From: Methanobacteriota archaeon
Lineage (GTDB): Archaea; Hydrothermarchaeota; Hydrothermarchaeia; Hydrothermarchaeales; JAADFM01
Reading direction: 5' to 3'
Length of the DNA stretch: 6,813 bases
NCBI GenBank assembly: GCA_013152845.1
Contig: JAADFM010000103.1
Coordinates: 1-6,813 of the forward strand
This document shows positions 5,740-6,813 of the stretch, piece after piece. The notes below the pieces were generated by a model. The model did no database searches. It was not told the origin of the DNA and saw only the letters and a program-made list of their open reading frames with translations. The position numbers were made by a program, and so were the translations under genes. Numbering within the stretch: position 1 is the stretch's first letter; each line of letters starts with the position of its first letter.

Positions 5740-5756
5740 GGAAACCTTTAAATATA
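5740..5756 (+). promoter_or_regulatory. Archaeal promoter for bioY
   Basis: The clearest promoter in the window: BRE-like ggaaacc (5740-5746) followed by tttaaatata (5747-5756), centred about 23 bases before the ATG at 5774. This predicts a leaderless or near-leaderless mRNA and independent transcription of bioY. No biotin-repressor palindrome is evident nearby. Confidence 0.75.
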
Positions 5757-5773
5757 GTCCCCATAAATGCCCT

Positions 5774-6412
5774 ATGGAGTCTGAAATGGAATTCATAGAC
5801 AGCTACCGAAACGCCACCTACAACTACTTCCGGTGGCGCACCGAGGCCGAGTTCGTCCAGAAGGTATCCCTGGCCCTGGCCTTCGCGGGGTTGACCGGCC
5901 TTGCGGCCCAGGCCAGGCTCTACCTGCCCTTCACCCCGGTGCCCGTTACCGGCCAAGTCTTCGCCGTACTCTTCAGCGCCATCGCCCTGGGCAGGTTCTG
6001 GGGTGGGTTCAGCCAGGTCCTCTACGTGGCCATCGGGGCCATGTGGGTGCCATGGTTCGCCCCGAAAGAGGGTGCCCCCATCTTCTCCAAGGGCGGTTTC
6101 GAGGTTATCACCGGCGCCACCGGGGGCTACATCATCGGGTTTGTCCTTGCTGCCTTCCTCATCGGCTGGCTGGTTGATTCCTACATCGCTGCGAGGAGGG
6201 TCCGCTACCTGGTCCCCATCTTCCTAGCCGGCGTGGCCATTATCTACGCCTGCGGTGCCCTATGGCTTGCCCACGTCCTGGGGGTCGGTATGGAGAGGGC
6301 GATAGCCCTGGGGGTCTTGCCCTTCGTGGCCGTGGACATCATGAAGGCCGTCCTTGCTGCAGTTCTGGCCTCGGCGGTCCTGCCAAAGGAGCGCTTCGGA
6401 ACCGAGAACTGA
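5774..6412 (+). CDS. bioY: BioY, biotin-specific S component of an ECF transporter
   Basis: A 212-residue integral membrane protein that captures biotin for import, usually together with an energy-coupling EcfT/EcfA module, though some BioY proteins are reported to work alone. Family signatures are FTPVPVTGQVFAVL (53-66), ALGRFWGGFSQVLYVAIGAM (71-90), GATGGYIIGF (114-123) and PFVAVDIMKAVLAA (183-196). About six hydrophobic segments are visible: 30-47, 60-75, 80-95, 114-135, 145-168 and 175-203. The first ~25 residues are polar and aromatic-rich (YNYFRW) and precede the core, a somewhat extended N-terminus. The ATG at 5774 is chosen over the in-frame Met at 5786 because of promoter spacing. 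No ECF ATPase or biotin-synthesis gene is in the window, so the transporter module would be shared from elsewhere. Presence suggests the organism salvages biotin. Confidence 0.92.
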   Translation: MESEMEFIDSYRNATYNYFRWRTEAEFVQKVSLALAFAGLTGLAAQARLYLPFTPVPVTGQVFAVLFSAIALGRFWGGFSQVLYVAIGAMWVPWFAPKEGAPIFSKGGFEVITGATGGYIIGFVLAAFLIGWLVDSYIAARRVRYLVPIFLAGVAIIYACGALWLAHVLGVGMERAIALGVLPFVAVDIMKAVLAAVLASAVLPKERFGTEN

Positions 6413-6415
6413 GGT

Positions 6416-6691
6416 TCACCCGGTCCTCTTTATCACGTGCCAGCCGAACCGGGTCTTGACCGGCTCCTTTGTCACCTCCCCTTTCTTCAGCTTGAAGGCG
6501 GCGCGCTCGAACTCCCTCACCATCTGACCCTTGCCGAACTTGCCCAAGGCTCCCCCGCGCTTGCCCGAGGGGCAGGTGGAGCGCTCCTTTGCCAGCTTCT
6601 CGAAGCTGTCCCCGGCCTCCAGTTTCCGGATGACCTCCTCGGCCTCGGGTTTTGTCCTGCACAGTATGTGGCTTGCCTGGATTTTTGACAT
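6416..6691 (-). CDS. Parvulin-type peptidyl-prolyl cis-trans isomerase, single domain
   Basis: A 91-residue stand-alone parvulin with no signal peptide or extra domain, so cytoplasmic. It catalyses cis-trans isomerisation of peptidyl-proline bonds during folding. The conserved active-site set is present: H8 (in SHIL), C40 (in STCPSG), M57, F61 and H85 (in FGWHVIK), with the family motifs GGALGKFGKGQM and PVKTRFGWHVI. Length fits the small archaeal/bacterial parvulins such as E. coli PpiC, which are close to 93 residues. Its stop is 3 bp from the bioY stop (convergent). The upstream gene on the same strand ends 10 bases before its ATG, so the two are probably cotranscribed. Confidence 0.92.
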   Translation of the reverse strand: MSKIQASHILCRTKPEAEEVIRKLEAGDSFEKLAKERSTCPSGKRGGALGKFGKGQMVREFERAAFKLKKGEVTKEPVKTRFGWHVIKRTG

Positions 6692-6701
6692 CTCGCCTGC
6701 C

Positions 6702-6813
6702 TCATATCCAGTCCTTGGCCTGGAGTTTTTGCGGGATGTAGACGTCGGTCATGAAGGTGATACCGTGCTTGGCCAGGGCCTGCAGCTCGGCCTTCTCCTT
6801 GCGCTTCAGCATG
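6702..6813 (-). CDS. C-terminal end of an unrecognised gene, truncated by the window edge
   Basis: An open frame enters from the right edge on the minus strand and stops at TGA (6704-6702). From a Met codon at 6812-6810 it reads MLKRKEKAELQALAKHGI and ends QKLQAKDWI. The Met may be internal, since the frame runs off the window. The visible part is a charged helix followed by a short hydrophobic stretch. I do not recognise the family. Support for its being real is the close 10-base spacing to the parvulin gene on the same strand. Confidence 0.5.
   Translation of the reverse strand, partial: MLKRKEKAELQALAKHGITFMTDVYIPQKLQAKDWI

Overview
The window looks archaeal. Four starts have a TATA-like box with a purine-rich BRE-like stretch about 22-27 bases upstream of the ATG and no Shine-Dalgarno sequence, which is the layout of leaderless archaeal transcripts. 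The protein set fits: an archaeal-type valyl-tRNA synthetase, an AbrB/PIN toxin-antitoxin pair, a BioY biotin transporter and a small single-domain parvulin. The DNA is GC-rich (roughly 60% by eye) with heavy AGG use for arginine, and genes are packed tightly. I cannot assign a lineage from this window; a euryarchaeal origin is only a guess.

Layout on the + strand: (1) the 3' part of a membrane-anchored M1-family zinc peptidase, cut by the left edge (to 1481); (2) a metallo-beta-lactamase-fold hydrolase (1503-2312), whose promoter is built into the last codons of the peptidase gene; (3) valS (2290-4974), overlapping the hydrolase gene by 23 bases and interrupted by three frame-shifting insertions; (4) a two-gene toxin-antitoxin module (5035-5709), whose AbrB-like antitoxin is itself interrupted by a 4-bp tandem duplication and whose PIN-domain toxin is open; (5) bioY (5774-6412) from its own promoter. 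On the - strand, converging on bioY with a 3-bp gap, are a parvulin-type prolyl isomerase (6691-6416) and, just upstream of it, the end of an unrecognised gene running off the right edge.

The most interesting structure is at the valS/bioY junction. A perfect 17-bp direct repeat (4955-4971 and 5708-5724) brackets the toxin-antitoxin module. The left copy encodes the present last residues of ValRS (VMVRG). The right copy, read in the same way, continues GGI and then stop, directly before the bioY promoter, so it looks like the displaced original 3' end of valS. The simplest reading is that a compact 753-bp toxin-antitoxin cassette (about 770 bp with both repeats) entered the very end of valS and left the gene with a replacement stop codon. 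The sequence around it (3512-5104) also carries all four frame-disrupting insertions of the window (+7, +1, +1, +4, each net +1), while the other complete genes are intact. These could be real gene decay, assembly or sequencing errors, or, much less likely, recoding.

No rRNA, tRNA, CRISPR array, transposase or integrase is visible. No gene-free stretch exceeds 300 bases.
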